64,000 nt of DNA, from assembly GCA_030523275.1 (NCBI GenBank), contig JAUNIX010000012.1, positions 24,265-88,264 on the forward strand, in the 5' to 3' direction. A model generated the notes under the pieces. That model worked only from the letters and a program-made list of their open reading frames with translations. It was not told the DNA's origin and did no database searches. The position numbers were made by a program, and so were the translations under genes. Positions 55,969-64,000 of the stretch are shown here, piece after piece; position 1 is the stretch's first letter; each line of letters begins with the position of its first letter. This DNA comes from Lachnospiraceae bacterium (GTDB lineage: Bacteria; Bacillota; Clostridia; Lachnospirales; Lachnospiraceae).

Positions 55969-56020
55969 ATTTAAAGATGTCTTCGATATATCGAAGGCAT
56001 CTTATATATAGTATTTTATA

Positions 56021-56275
56021 GCGATGACGGAGAGAAGTAGCATAGAAGTTCGCTTACAGTGAGCAGGAGAGAGTGGAAACCCTGTAGTATGAGTCTGTGT
56101 GAATAACACTTCTGAGCTGCAATCTGAACGGAGTATTCCCAGTAGGTGCGCCGTAAGCCACGCGTCAGATGGCAAGGTTTTTTAGCCTATAAGTGACTGC
56201 TAAGCAGTAAATCAGGTGGTACCGCGGACTAGACTGTTCGTCCTGACATTTTGTTATGGATGAAGGGTCTCTTTT
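56021..56275 (+). promoter_or_regulatory. T-box riboswitch upstream of aspS
   Basis: The T-box sequence AGGTGGTACCGCGG is at 56214-56227, followed by the terminator-side GTCCTGACATTTTGTT, which competes with it. Upstream lies a long stem I region starting GATGACGGAGAGAAGTAG. Uncharged tRNA binding would favour the antiterminator and permit aspS expression. The gene order implies tRNA-Asp, but I could not place the specifier codon with confidence. Confidence 0.93.
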
Positions 56276-56376
56276 TGTATTAAGAAATGTTTTATAATTT
56301 CTATGAAATAAAAAAGAATGGAAAGAGACACGGATTCCGAAAAATCAGCATTCATGTAGAAGGAGAAACTTAAAAA

Positions 56377-58128
56377 ATGAGCACAGCAAACATTTATCGT
56401 AACAGAGTATTAAATGAAATTAGTGAAAATGAGATTGGAGAAACTCTAAAAGTAGCCGGATGGGTAGAAAATATCCGTGATCACGGCGGAGTTTCCTTTA
56501 TTGATTTACGTGATATGTATGGCGTATTACAGGTTGTTATGCGCAATACAGATTTATTAAAAGGAATCACAAGAGAAGATTGTGTTTCTATCGAAGGAAT
56601 TGTAGAAAAACGTGACGAAGAAACATACAATCCGAAAATTCCAACCGGAACAATTGAATTAGAAGCAAAATCCATTGAAATTTTAGGAAAAGTTTACAAA
56701 CAGCTTCCATTTGAAGTAATGACCTCAAAAGAAGTTCGTGAAGACGTACGTTTAAAATACCGTTATTTAGATCTTCGTAACGAAAAAGTAAAAGATAATA
56801 TTTTATTCCGTTCCCAGGTTATCAGTTTCTTAAGACAGAAGATGACAGAGATGGGCTTCATAGAAATCCAGACACCAATTCTTTGCGCGTCCTCACCAGA
56901 AGGAGCAAGAGATTATATCGTACCTTCTCGTAAATTTAAAGGCAAATTTTACGCATTGCCACAGGCACCACAGCAGTATAAACAGTTATTAATGGTATCT
57001 GGTATTGATAAATATTTCCAGATTGCACCATGCTTCCGTGATGAGGATGCGCGTGCAGACCGTTCACCGGGAGAATTTTATCAGTTAGACTTTGAAATGA
57101 GTTTTGCGACACAGGAAGACGTCTTCCGTGCCGGAGAAGAAGTGTTAACAGCGACATTTGAAAAATTTGCTCCAGAAGGTGCAGCAGTGACATCTGCTCC
57201 ATATCCGGTTATCAGCTATGCAGATGCAATGTTAAAATACGGAACAGATAAACCAGACCTTCGCAACCCATTGGAAATCGTAGATGTCACAGACTTTTTC
57301 CAGAGATGTACCTTCGAGCCATTCCATGGAACAACCGTTCGTGCAATCAATGTTCATCAGCAGATGTCTAAGAAGTTCCACAAAAAATTCGAATCATTTG
57401 CAAGACATATCGGTATGGGTGGACTTGGATATTTACAGGTTCAGGATGATATGACTTATAAAGGACCAATCGATAAATTTATTCCAGATGATATGAAACA
57501 GGAAATCGCAGATATCGCTGGATTACAGGCAGGAGATACGATTTTCTTTATCTCTGACAAAGAAAAACAGGCAAACTTATTTGCAGGTCAGATTCGTACC
57601 GAATTGGCAAATCGTTTAGATTTATTAGAAAAGAACGCTTTCCGTTTCTGCTTTATCAATGATTTCCCAATGTATGAATATGATGAAAAAGAAAAGAAGA
57701 TCATCTTCACACACAATCCATTCTCTATGCCACAGGGTGGCTTAGAAGCTTTAAATACCAAAGATCCAGAAGAAATCTTAGCATACCAGTACGATATCGT
57801 ATGTAACGGTGTAGAATTATCTTCCGGAGCGGTTCGTAACCATAACTTAGACATTATGATAAAGGCATTTGAAATCGCCGGATATACAGAAGATGACCTA
57901 AAAGAAAAATTTGGTGCATTATACAATGCATTCCAGTATGGTGCTCCACCACATGCAGGTATGGCACCTGGTGTCGATCGTATGATCATGCTTTTACGCG
58001 ATGAAGAAAATATCCGTGAAGTTATCCCATTCCCAATGAATGGAAATGCACAGGATCTGATGTGCGGTGCTCCTGGTGAAGTGTCCGAATTACAGTTAAG
58101 AGAAGCACACATCAAAGTAAGAAAATAA
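56377..58128 (+). CDS. aspS: Aspartyl-tRNA synthetase (bacterial type)
   Basis: Class II synthetase charging tRNA-Asp. 583 residues, including the bacterial GAD insertion. N-terminal OB anticodon domain (VAGWVENIRDHGGVSFIDLRD), motif 2 FRDEDARADRSPGEFYQ, and motif 3 GMAPGVDRMIMLL. ATG 56377 follows AGGAGAAAC. Controlled by a T-box leader. A remnant similar to the element A hairpin (TATAATTTCTATGAAATAAA) lies at about 56293-56312. Confidence 0.97.
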   Translation: MSTANIYRNRVLNEISENEIGETLKVAGWVENIRDHGGVSFIDLRDMYGVLQVVMRNTDLLKGITREDCVSIEGIVEKRDEETYNPKIPTGTIELEAKSIEILGKVYKQLPFEVMTSKEVREDVRLKYRYLDLRNEKVKDNILFRSQVISFLRQKMTEMGFIEIQTPILCASSPEGARDYIVPSRKFKGKFYALPQAPQQYKQLLMVSGIDKYFQIAPCFRDEDARADRSPGEFYQLDFEMSFATQEDVFRAGEEVLTATFEKFAPEGAAVTSAPYPVISYADAMLKYGTDKPDLRNPLEIVDVTDFFQRCTFEPFHGTTVRAINVHQQMSKKFHKKFESFARHIGMGGLGYLQVQDDMTYKGPIDKFIPDDMKQEIADIAGLQAGDTIFFISDKEKQANLFAGQIRTELANRLDLLEKNAFRFCFINDFPMYEYDEKEKKIIFTHNPFSMPQGGLEALNTKDPEEILAYQYDIVCNGVELSSGAVRNHNLDIMIKAFEIAGYTEDDLKEKFGALYNAFQYGAPPHAGMAPGVDRMIMLLRDEENIREVIPFPMNGNAQDLMCGAPGEVSELQLREAHIKVRK

Positions 58129-58147
58129 ATCATTTGTGAAGACGTAT

Positions 58148-58189
58148 AAAAGGTAGATGGCTAAATTTGTTAGTTATCTACCTTTTTTG
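58148..58189 (+). terminator. Terminator of aspS
   Basis: AAAAGGTAGAT-GGCTA (58148-58163) pairs with TAGTT-ATCTACCTTTT (58171-58186), followed by T. Confidence 0.85.
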
Positions 58190-58466
58190 TATTCATTTAT
58201 TTTTTTATTTCTAGTTCTTTATGGTTGCCTCAAAATCTGACTATTTCTGATAAATCATCATTTTTTGGAACAAGACTCATGTTTTTTCGACATTTATAAA
58301 TGGAATAATGAATGTTAGAGTGTAAATGTTTGTTTTTTTTATTTCGATAATCATTTTGTTATTTTTAAAATAATTCAATATTATTAATATTTTATGTCAA
58401 TTATTCTGTACTTTTGTGAATACAGGTTAATTAAGACTTGACTTTCAAGACCTAATTCGTTATGAT
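58190..58466 (+). promoter_or_regulatory. AT-rich intergenic region with the pqqD-like operon promoter
   Basis: Bases 58190-58437 are very AT-rich with no gene or fold that I can support. At the end is a near-consensus promoter: TTGACT (58438-58443), 17 bases, TATGAT (58461-58466). A short inverted repeat CTTGA-CTT-TCAAG (58437-58449) overlaps the -35 box and may be an operator. The leader to the start codon is about 185 bases. Confidence 0.7.
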
Positions 58467-58657
58467 TTAAATAGTGAAACTGTACAATAAATGATAATTT
58501 ATAGTACTAATTTCAAGAAATAACTTTGCTGGATTGTTATTTCGATTTTTTTATGTTAAGCAGCATAACTGGTAAGGAGAAGAGTCGATATCTATTTTGT
58601 TCAAAGGGCATGATAGATAAATTTTTTATGCAAGATAAAGAAAGGGAGACCAGCTAT

Positions 58658-58921
58658 ATGAAAATTAAGAAAGAGTTTGTTTTAAGGGAAATTGCTGGTG
58701 ATTATATATTAGTTCCGGTTGGAAACACAGCTATGGAATTCAATGGATTAATTACCTTAAACGAAGTCAGTGCATTATTATGGGAGAAACTGCAAAGTGA
58801 AGTGAGTTTAGAGCAGTTAATTGATGCTGTTTTAGAAGAATACGAGGTTGATCGAACGACAGCAGCTCAGGATGTAGAGGAGTTTGTTGATAAATTAAAA
58901 GAAACGAAAATATTGGACTGA
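58658..58921 (+). CDS. PqqD-like protein (RiPP recognition element fold)
   Basis: An 87-residue protein resembling PqqD, the peptide-binding chaperone domain of RiPP maturation. Matching pattern: FVLREIAGDYILVPVG strands, then TLNEVSALLWEKLQ and VSLEQLIDAVLEEYEVD helices, then DVEEFVDKLKETKIL. ATG 58658 follows AAAGGGAGAC; the frame can be read from 58526 but without a good start site. No radical SAM enzyme or precursor peptide is next to it in the window. It shares an operon with the large LuxR-type regulator 27 bases downstream, so it may present a peptide to that regulator (inference). Confidence 0.8.
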   Translation: MKIKKEFVLREIAGDYILVPVGNTAMEFNGLITLNEVSALLWEKLQSEVSLEQLIDAVLEEYEVDRTTAAQDVEEFVDKLKETKILD

Positions 58922-58948
58922 CGATACAGCAGATATTGTGGTGATGAA

Positions 58949-61486
58949 ATGATATTACTAAAAGCGAAGCTGGATGGACCAGAACGAAAGGGACAGTTAG
59001 AACGAATAAGAGTACAAAAGTGGTTGCAGGAGCAGTTACAAAGAGATCCTCATCGAGTGTTGTTTGGCTGTCATGGTATGGGAAAGACCACAGAATTACT
59101 TAGTTTTATACGAAATTATTATAAGAGTTTATATGGATATTATTGCCTGGATCATTGTGATAATGATGTATCACAATTCCAGGCATATTTTGTTGCGATG
59201 ATTCAAAATGCCGGGATTGTCGTGCAGGGATCTCTGGAAGATTTGGAGTTGCATGAAACGATAGAGTGTGTATTAAAGACATTGGAGCAGAATCGGCAAC
59301 AGCATATTTTGGTATTTGATCGGGTTGATTATTTAGAAAATTTTCAAATTATTCAAGAATTACTATTTTTGTCAAAATATGCTGGTGATTCCTGCGCGGT
59401 TGTTTTTATCTGTGATAATATTGTTCCGAAAGCATTCAAACAAGCGTGTTATGAGGGAATTGTTTCAGTCTTATCAGCGGGAGAAATTGTATTTAACCAG
59501 GAGGAAACGTCCCATTATCTGGCAACAATGCGCTGGCATATGGGAAGAGAAAAAATGCAGCTTATTCAAAAGTTTTCTGGAGGATGGCCGGGAATTTTTC
59601 GTTCTATGGCGGAATTTTGGCAGAAATCAAAGCAAGATGCTTATATAGAGGGTATTATTGTATCGCCAGTTTTGAACGAATATATCTATCGGAATATTTG
59701 GCAATATCAAACAGAAATTCAACAAAAAATTTTAATCTATGCAGGTTTGTTTCCATACGTAAATGAAGATTTTTTTAGAGAAATTATACAATTATCTGTG
59801 CGAGAAGATGGGCTGCTGTGGCTTGTCCGTTCAGGAATTATGGTTTATGAAAAACATACCGGATATTATTATATGGTAGAAATGATGAAACCATTCATGC
59901 AAAAAATAGCAGAGCGAGAAGGCCTTTTACAAACCGGGGAAATCACTCGCGCCGCATATTGGTATGACAAACATCAGGCTATAAAAGAAGCGATACTTTG
60001 TCTGGAAATGTTAGAGGATAAAGAAGAATTAGCTGCTTATTTGGTGATGCATGTAAAAGAGATTACACTTGGATTGCAGACAGAAGAATTGCAACAGTGC
60101 CTGTTGTATGTGCATGGAATCTGTGAGTACGCGGAAGAAGTGTTTTTACAAGGAATCCTTGAGCTTCGCGAAGAAAAATATGATAGAGTGAAGCTATTAG
60201 AGCAAAAGCTTGCAGAAAGATACCATGAGGTGGAAGACGCACAAAAAAGTCGAATTTGTGAGTTATTATTAAATCTCCTCTATTTGGATCCATTGATCAG
60301 TGTAAAAGATTGGCTGGATCAGGCAGAAACCTATTTGGCAGATCAAGAAACCGTACAGTTATACACACTTGTTAGCAGTGGAATGAGTATATGTTGTGGT
60401 GGGAAGCATCTGGCAGATTTTTTTGTCGAGGGTGTGAAGCAACAGAGAATATACAAAAAAAGATGGCAGGCGGTTGTCTGTGAAGAACAGGTAGGATGTT
60501 TTGACGTTGCGGAAATAGAATATTTACTTGAGACAAACCGTGAAAAACAGGCATTGGAAAAGCTTCAGGATATTTTAACCTACACGCAAAATCTTTCGGA
60601 TACCAATCAATTGATCGGTATTTACGAGATTATGTGTAAGTTATATCGAAAAAATTTGAATGATAGTATTTATGAAGATACAATGCAATTTTTAACAACC
60701 CAACTGGGAAACTTATACTCTCAGTGGATGGGGATGAACATGGAAGCATGTCGCATTTATTATGAGGCGTGGAAAGGGTCTAGAGACCAATTAGCTTATT
60801 GGATTCAAAACGATACTCTACCTGGAGGAGAACATATTGTCTATGAAAATGCTTACACTTGCCTGCTAAAAGGCATGGGGTTATTAAACCTGCATCAGTA
60901 TGCCAAAGCGTATGCGTTGTTAGAAAAAGTAACGTTATTTTATCGAAACAAAAATAAGCCATTATATTTCATGAAAAGCCAATTTGGAGAAGCGGTTGCC
61001 CTTTATGGTCTTAATCGTCAGACAGAGGCATTAAAACTGGCAACTCAGGCTCTGACTATGGGTGTGAAATATCGGTATGTTGGAATTTATACAGAGTTTG
61101 GGAAAATAGGTTACGAATTGATTCAGTTGTATCAGCATATGATTGAAGGTGGAGAGACAAAGCGTTCGGGAAATAAGAAGAAATATTATTATGGAAATAT
61201 TCTTCGCGCATCTTATGAAGAATATCAAACGATTCTCCTGAGAAGTGCCAGAAAAGAGGCAAAGCGATATGCTTTAGAGGATGGAACCGAAAAGGAACAT
61301 TTGACAACGACCGAGTTATTGATTTTAAAAGAAGTGAGTAATGGAATGACAAATCAGGAAATTGCTACAGAGATGAACATCAAACAGACAACCGTAAAAA
61401 CACATTTATATGCAATTTATCGAAAATTAAATGTGAAAAGTCGTGTGGCAGCAGTAAACAAGGCAAAAGAAAGTGGAGTTTTGTAG
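58949..61486 (+). CDS. MalT-like STAND ATPase with C-terminal LuxR helix-turn-helix
   Basis: An 845-residue regulator. N-terminal NTPase with Walker A GCHGMGKT (40-47) and a Walker B-like HILVFDRVD; a winged-helix stretch follows, then a long helical, TPR-like middle (about 350-740) with repeated AKAYALLEKV-type helices. The C-terminus (786-845) is a LuxR DNA-binding domain: TTTELLILKEVSNGMTNQEIATEMNIKQTTVKTHL in two parts. STAND regulators oligomerise on ATP and ligand binding. The ligand is unknown; the neighbours are a PqqD-like protein and a large surface protein gene. Start codon has only a weak GGTG site, suggesting coupling to the upstream gene. Confidence 0.88.
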   Translation: MILLKAKLDGPERKGQLERIRVQKWLQEQLQRDPHRVLFGCHGMGKTTELLSFIRNYYKSLYGYYCLDHCDNDVSQFQAYFVAMIQNAGIVVQGSLEDLELHETIECVLKTLEQNRQQHILVFDRVDYLENFQIIQELLFLSKYAGDSCAVVFICDNIVPKAFKQACYEGIVSVLSAGEIVFNQEETSHYLATMRWHMGREKMQLIQKFSGGWPGIFRSMAEFWQKSKQDAYIEGIIVSPVLNEYIYRNIWQYQTEIQQKILIYAGLFPYVNEDFFREIIQLSVREDGLLWLVRSGIMVYEKHTGYYYMVEMMKPFMQKIAEREGLLQTGEITRAAYWYDKHQAIKEAILCLEMLEDKEELAAYLVMHVKEITLGLQTEELQQCLLYVHGICEYAEEVFLQGILELREEKYDRVKLLEQKLAERYHEVEDAQKSRICELLLNLLYLDPLISVKDWLDQAETYLADQETVQLYTLVSSGMSICCGGKHLADFFVEGVKQQRIYKKRWQAVVCEEQVGCFDVAEIEYLLETNREKQALEKLQDILTYTQNLSDTNQLIGIYEIMCKLYRKNLNDSIYEDTMQFLTTQLGNLYSQWMGMNMEACRIYYEAWKGSRDQLAYWIQNDTLPGGEHIVYENAYTCLLKGMGLLNLHQYAKAYALLEKVTLFYRNKNKPLYFMKSQFGEAVALYGLNRQTEALKLATQALTMGVKYRYVGIYTEFGKIGYELIQLYQHMIEGGETKRSGNKKKYYYGNILRASYEEYQTILLRSARKEAKRYALEDGTEKEHLTTTELLILKEVSNGMTNQEIATEMNIKQTTVKTHLYAIYRKLNVKSRVAAVNKAKESGVL

Positions 61487-61578
61487 GTAATAAAAGAAAT
61501 AAGACTGTGCTAGACTTACTTTGTCGTTATTTGGCGAGACTCAGATAAATTTGGATTTATTTGTAGAAAAATGAAATG

Positions 61579-61633
61579 AAAGAGAAACCAAAAAGTGCCG
61601 GAAAGGGCATAAAATAAAGGTTTCTCTTTTTTT
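61579..61633 (+). terminator. Terminator of the pqqD-like/luxR operon
   Basis: AAAGAGAAACC (61579-61589) pairs with GGTTTCTCTTT (61619-61629), with an inner GTGCC/GGGCAT hairpin and a T-tract. Confidence 0.85.
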
Positions 61634-61654
61634 GTACAAAAATAAAGGGAAAAA

Positions 61655-61808
61655 GTAAATCGCAATTTACCTGAGCCGTATGCTTGGGAATCCATTGATT
61701 TTACCGGGTTTTGACACCGAGATGTGTTGATTATTACCCGTGTAAAGAGGGGAGGGAAATGATAGAATCCGATCCGTTCTGCATAGCGGTCGGAGGATCC
61801 TACATATG
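61655..61808 (+). other. Folded leader ahead of the surface protein gene
   Basis: Three hairpins in 150 bases: GTAAAT-CGCA-ATTTAC (61655-61670); CGGGT...ACCCG (61705-61740) with inner TGACAC/GTGTTGA; and CCGA-T-CCGTT...AGCGG-TCGG (61769-61793) within GAATCC...GGATCC. It is richer in GC than the flanks and has no open frame. I do not recognise a known riboswitch class. No convincing promoter was found between the terminator and this segment. Confidence 0.5.
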
Positions 61809-61839
61809 CAATAAAATAATGAAAGGAAGTAGAAAAAAG

Positions 61840-64000
61840 ATGAAAATGAAGAAGCGAATCAGTAAGTTTCTGTCGGTATTTCTGTCACTGGTGTTCGTAG
61901 TAACAATGATTCCGTCATCTGCATTTATAGCAAATGTAAAAGCTGCAGAGGGAGATGATGAAATAATAGTTGCGCCAGGAACTACCGTTACTCCAGATAT
62001 TACCTGGTCAAGATCAAAAGAGGTTAAATATAATGCAAATAATAAAGATTTTTCAGAACTTGGTAGAGGAATAGCTTATAAAGGAGATAATGGACCAGTT
62101 TGGACATGGAATAATGTTAGTGGTTTAAAGACATCCATTACTGGAGAAAATAATGTATGGGATTATAACAAATCAACCCAATATGGAGATATTACTACAG
62201 GTAGTGGAGCAACTGGAGCAACATGGAACCATTGGACACAAAGTAATTATGGTGGCAATAGTTATAACTATTATGACCATAATTTATCTACTAATTATGC
62301 AACTGCTCGTAAATTTACAGGTACATTTGATTGGCCTGAAGGTTATGATTTAAAAGATGTTGGTAAGTTAGTTTCTGTAAATGATGACATGTATAAAGCT
62401 GTGTATGATGCTGTAGAAGAGAATGATGAATGGAAGAGTTTATATGGCGGGAAAACAGTGATTCCTGTAAATGATGATATGTATGTATTTATCCATGATG
62501 AAAATACACAACTTGATGAGAACAACTATATGGATTATATGGTGTTCTGGTCTGGTACTATTAATCAGAATGGTGCAGTAACTTATAAAGATAGAACTGG
62601 AACAAAAGCATTTTATAAGACAATGCCTGATGGTAAAACAAACTTAAACGTTAATATGAACCATACTGATAACTGGTATACTTTTGCAGATACAAATGGT
62701 GTTTCTACTGTATTAGCTAATAACTATAAAAATGGAATTGCGGCTGGAACAAAAATGGTAATTGATATTATCGCATTTGACTATTGTGGTAGTGGTGGTA
62801 TGGATAAAATGAATTTCCAATTGACAAAACGTGCTGCAACCGCACAAACTATTACAGTTAAATATTATTTAGATACGGTAAATGATGCTGGATATCTTGG
62901 AGAAAGTACAATAAATAATGTAATGTCTGGCACAGGAGTTACATTGCCAAATGGTACCGATGCTAGCCAGTTAAATTATCTAAAAGCAACAGCTATAACA
63001 AAAGCAGGTGGCAAGACAGTTACTGATGGACAACAACAAGGAGCAGTTCCATATATTGTAAAACAAGATAAAGAAAATGTTATTAATGTTGTTTATACGA
63101 GAGGAGACAGTCTTTCTACAAAATCATTTGTTATTGATTATGCCAAAGATGTTACATTCAGTAATGAAGATATATTTGGAAAAGGTAACGATAACGAATT
63201 AACAAAGCTTGGTGGAAGCTCAGACATTTCTTTAAAAGATAGTAAAGATAATAATTCACTTAAATCTGTAGTAAATGGTGATTGGGGTCAAATGAATGTT
63301 AATAAGACTGACAAAAGTTTGACTTATAAGTTAAAGAAAATTATGAGTGGAATTGATACCTATTATTTAAATATTGAAAATAAGATAGGTAGTCAAACTG
63401 CAGACTTACAAAAAGAAGTTAATGTTATTCCGGCAAATAATGTATATTATGAAGATGATTTTGTAACAAATGAGTCTAGTGGAACTGTTGGTATTGTATA
63501 TAACGATAAATGGACAACAGATGGAAGCAGTTCTAATAATACAGAAACAGCCAACGGCGATATTCATGGTTGGGAAGATTCTTTAGCTGATGACACTGGT
63601 TACAGTGATGGAAGTGCACATAAATCGGATACAAATGGAGCAAAAGCAACCTTTACCTTCACCGGAACCGGCGTAGATATCTATAGCCGAACAAACATCA
63701 GTACAGGAACGGTAGCCGTTACATTGGTCGGCAATAAGGCAGATGGAACGCATGTAGCAAAAGGATTCTCCATTAGCAACAAGGCTAATTCTGGTGACTA
63801 TTATCAGATTCCAACCTTTACCTGGAGCGGCGATTATGGCACCTACACAGTTACTGTTACAGTAACAAATGCAGCCGCAGATCAAAGTCGTTCTACGTAT
63901 TACTTAGATGGTATCCGTGTTTATAATCCAATTCAGGATCAGGAAGATAATCCGATTGTCAGTGGAGCATATGGTACAGATGAGCTTAATGCAGTATTTA
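61840..64000 (+). CDS. Large exported surface protein, 3' end outside the window
   Basis: The frame is open from ATG 61840 (behind AAAGGAAG) to the last base, at least 720 residues. Residues 1-40 are a signal peptide: MKMKKR, hydrophobic core, then NVKAAEG as likely cleavage region. The body is rich in N, T, D, G and Y, with few cysteines, as in adhesins or carbohydrate-binding surface proteins. From about residue 565 a beta-sandwich-like domain is visible (FTFTGTGVDIYSRTN, YLDGIRVYNP). From about 63540 the codons become clearly richer in G and C than before. No catalytic motif recognised. The upstream LuxR-type regulator may control it. Confidence 0.85.
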   Translation, partial: MKMKKRISKFLSVFLSLVFVVTMIPSSAFIANVKAAEGDDEIIVAPGTTVTPDITWSRSKEVKYNANNKDFSELGRGIAYKGDNGPVWTWNNVSGLKTSITGENNVWDYNKSTQYGDITTGSGATGATWNHWTQSNYGGNSYNYYDHNLSTNYATARKFTGTFDWPEGYDLKDVGKLVSVNDDMYKAVYDAVEENDEWKSLYGGKTVIPVNDDMYVFIHDENTQLDENNYMDYMVFWSGTINQNGAVTYKDRTGTKAFYKTMPDGKTNLNVNMNHTDNWYTFADTNGVSTVLANNYKNGIAAGTKMVIDIIAFDYCGSGGMDKMNFQLTKRAATAQTITVKYYLDTVNDAGYLGESTINNVMSGTGVTLPNGTDASQLNYLKATAITKAGGKTVTDGQQQGAVPYIVKQDKENVINVVYTRGDSLSTKSFVIDYAKDVTFSNEDIFGKGNDNELTKLGGSSDISLKDSKDNNSLKSVVNGDWGQMNVNKTDKSLTYKLKKIMSGIDTYYLNIENKIGSQTADLQKEVNVIPANNVYYEDDFVTNESSGTVGIVYNDKWTTDGSSSNNTETANGDIHGWEDSLADDTGYSDGSAHKSDTNGAKATFTFTGTGVDIYSRTNISTGTVAVTLVGNKADGTHVAKGFSISNKANSGDYYQIPTFTWSGDYGTYTVTVTVTNAAADQSRSTYYLDGIRVYNPIQDQEDNPIVSGAYGTDELNAVF

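Noticed and set aside
54299..58128. AAA/PD-(D/E)XK gene as part of an anti-phage island
   Set aside because: Neighbours are aspS and a Cof phosphatase; no restriction, toxin or integrase genes nearby.
57588..58133. 181-codon minus-strand frame opposite aspS
   Set aside because: Antisense to the conserved motif 3 region of aspS; no start site.
58658..61486. Complete RiPP biosynthetic cluster
   Set aside because: No radical SAM maturase, transporter or precursor peptide is visible within the window.
61655..61808. Leader as a cyclic-di-GMP or other known riboswitch
   Set aside because: Conserved core sequences of the known classes I can recall are not visible; kept as an unassigned folded leader.

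Overview
The window is a contiguous piece of a low-GC Gram-positive anaerobe, most likely a Lachnospiraceae-type gut Clostridia. Reasons: an AT-rich sequence with strong AGGAGG ribosome binding sites and TTGACA/TATAAT promoters; a clpP-clpX-lon-engB cluster preceded by trigger factor; a glmS ribozyme and a T-box ahead of aspS; a 1419-residue double acyl-CoA dehydratase activase; an LtaS-type enzyme; and a DUF4364 protein. No tRNA, rRNA, insertion sequence, prophage or CRISPR array was seen. Genus was not resolved.

Layout. 0-9.4 kb: short pyruvate kinase-like gene and Nudix hydrolase, AIM24-like protein (-), secreted transglutaminase-like protein, apt, gltX, a DUF2975/XRE pair, SEC-C type map, greA. 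9.4-15.1 kb, minus strand: a membrane-anchored unknown, plsC, malQ, nicotinate phosphoribosyltransferase, galE. 15.2-23.4 kb, plus: SorC-type regulator, AI-2E family membrane protein, marR, giant activase, glycosyltransferase. 23.6-27.5 kb, minus: DUF89 phosphatase-like gene and a metal-efflux P-type ATPase with duplicated metal-binding N-terminus, under a CadC-like ArsR repressor. 27.8-30.7 kb: purF-purB. 31.0-36.5 kb: a five-gene galactitol-type PTS operon with its own PRD regulator and a glycerol-1-phosphate-dehydrogenase-like enzyme. 36.6-38.7 kb: DAHP synthase, lipid kinase. 38.8-41.7 kb, minus: HAD phosphatase, then glmS with its ribozyme. 41.8-50.4 kb: LtaS-like enzyme, tig, clpP, clpX, lon, engB. 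50.5-53.1 kb, minus: DUF4364, radical SAM, malic enzyme. 53.4-58.1 kb: Cof hydrolase, AAA/PD-(D/E)XK protein, T-box and aspS. 58.4-64 kb: orphan PqqD-like protein, MalT-like STAND/LuxR regulator, structured leader, and a large exported surface protein cut by the window end.

The least explained content is non-coding. A dispersed element occurs as two long copies (7705-7827 and, inverted, 53188-53314) and three short copies (6715, 30801, 37667). All carry a variable hairpin followed by an almost fixed CGCTCCGCGAGG core and lie downstream of genes. The two long copies differ by paired substitutions that keep stems intact, so the folded form appears conserved. A second motif (4845, 17516, 23442) and a GC-rich folded island (23525-23658) also lie at gene ends. 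The right edge may be a regulated surface-protein locus: PqqD-like protein, ATP-dependent LuxR regulator, folded leader, and a compositionally mosaic exported protein.
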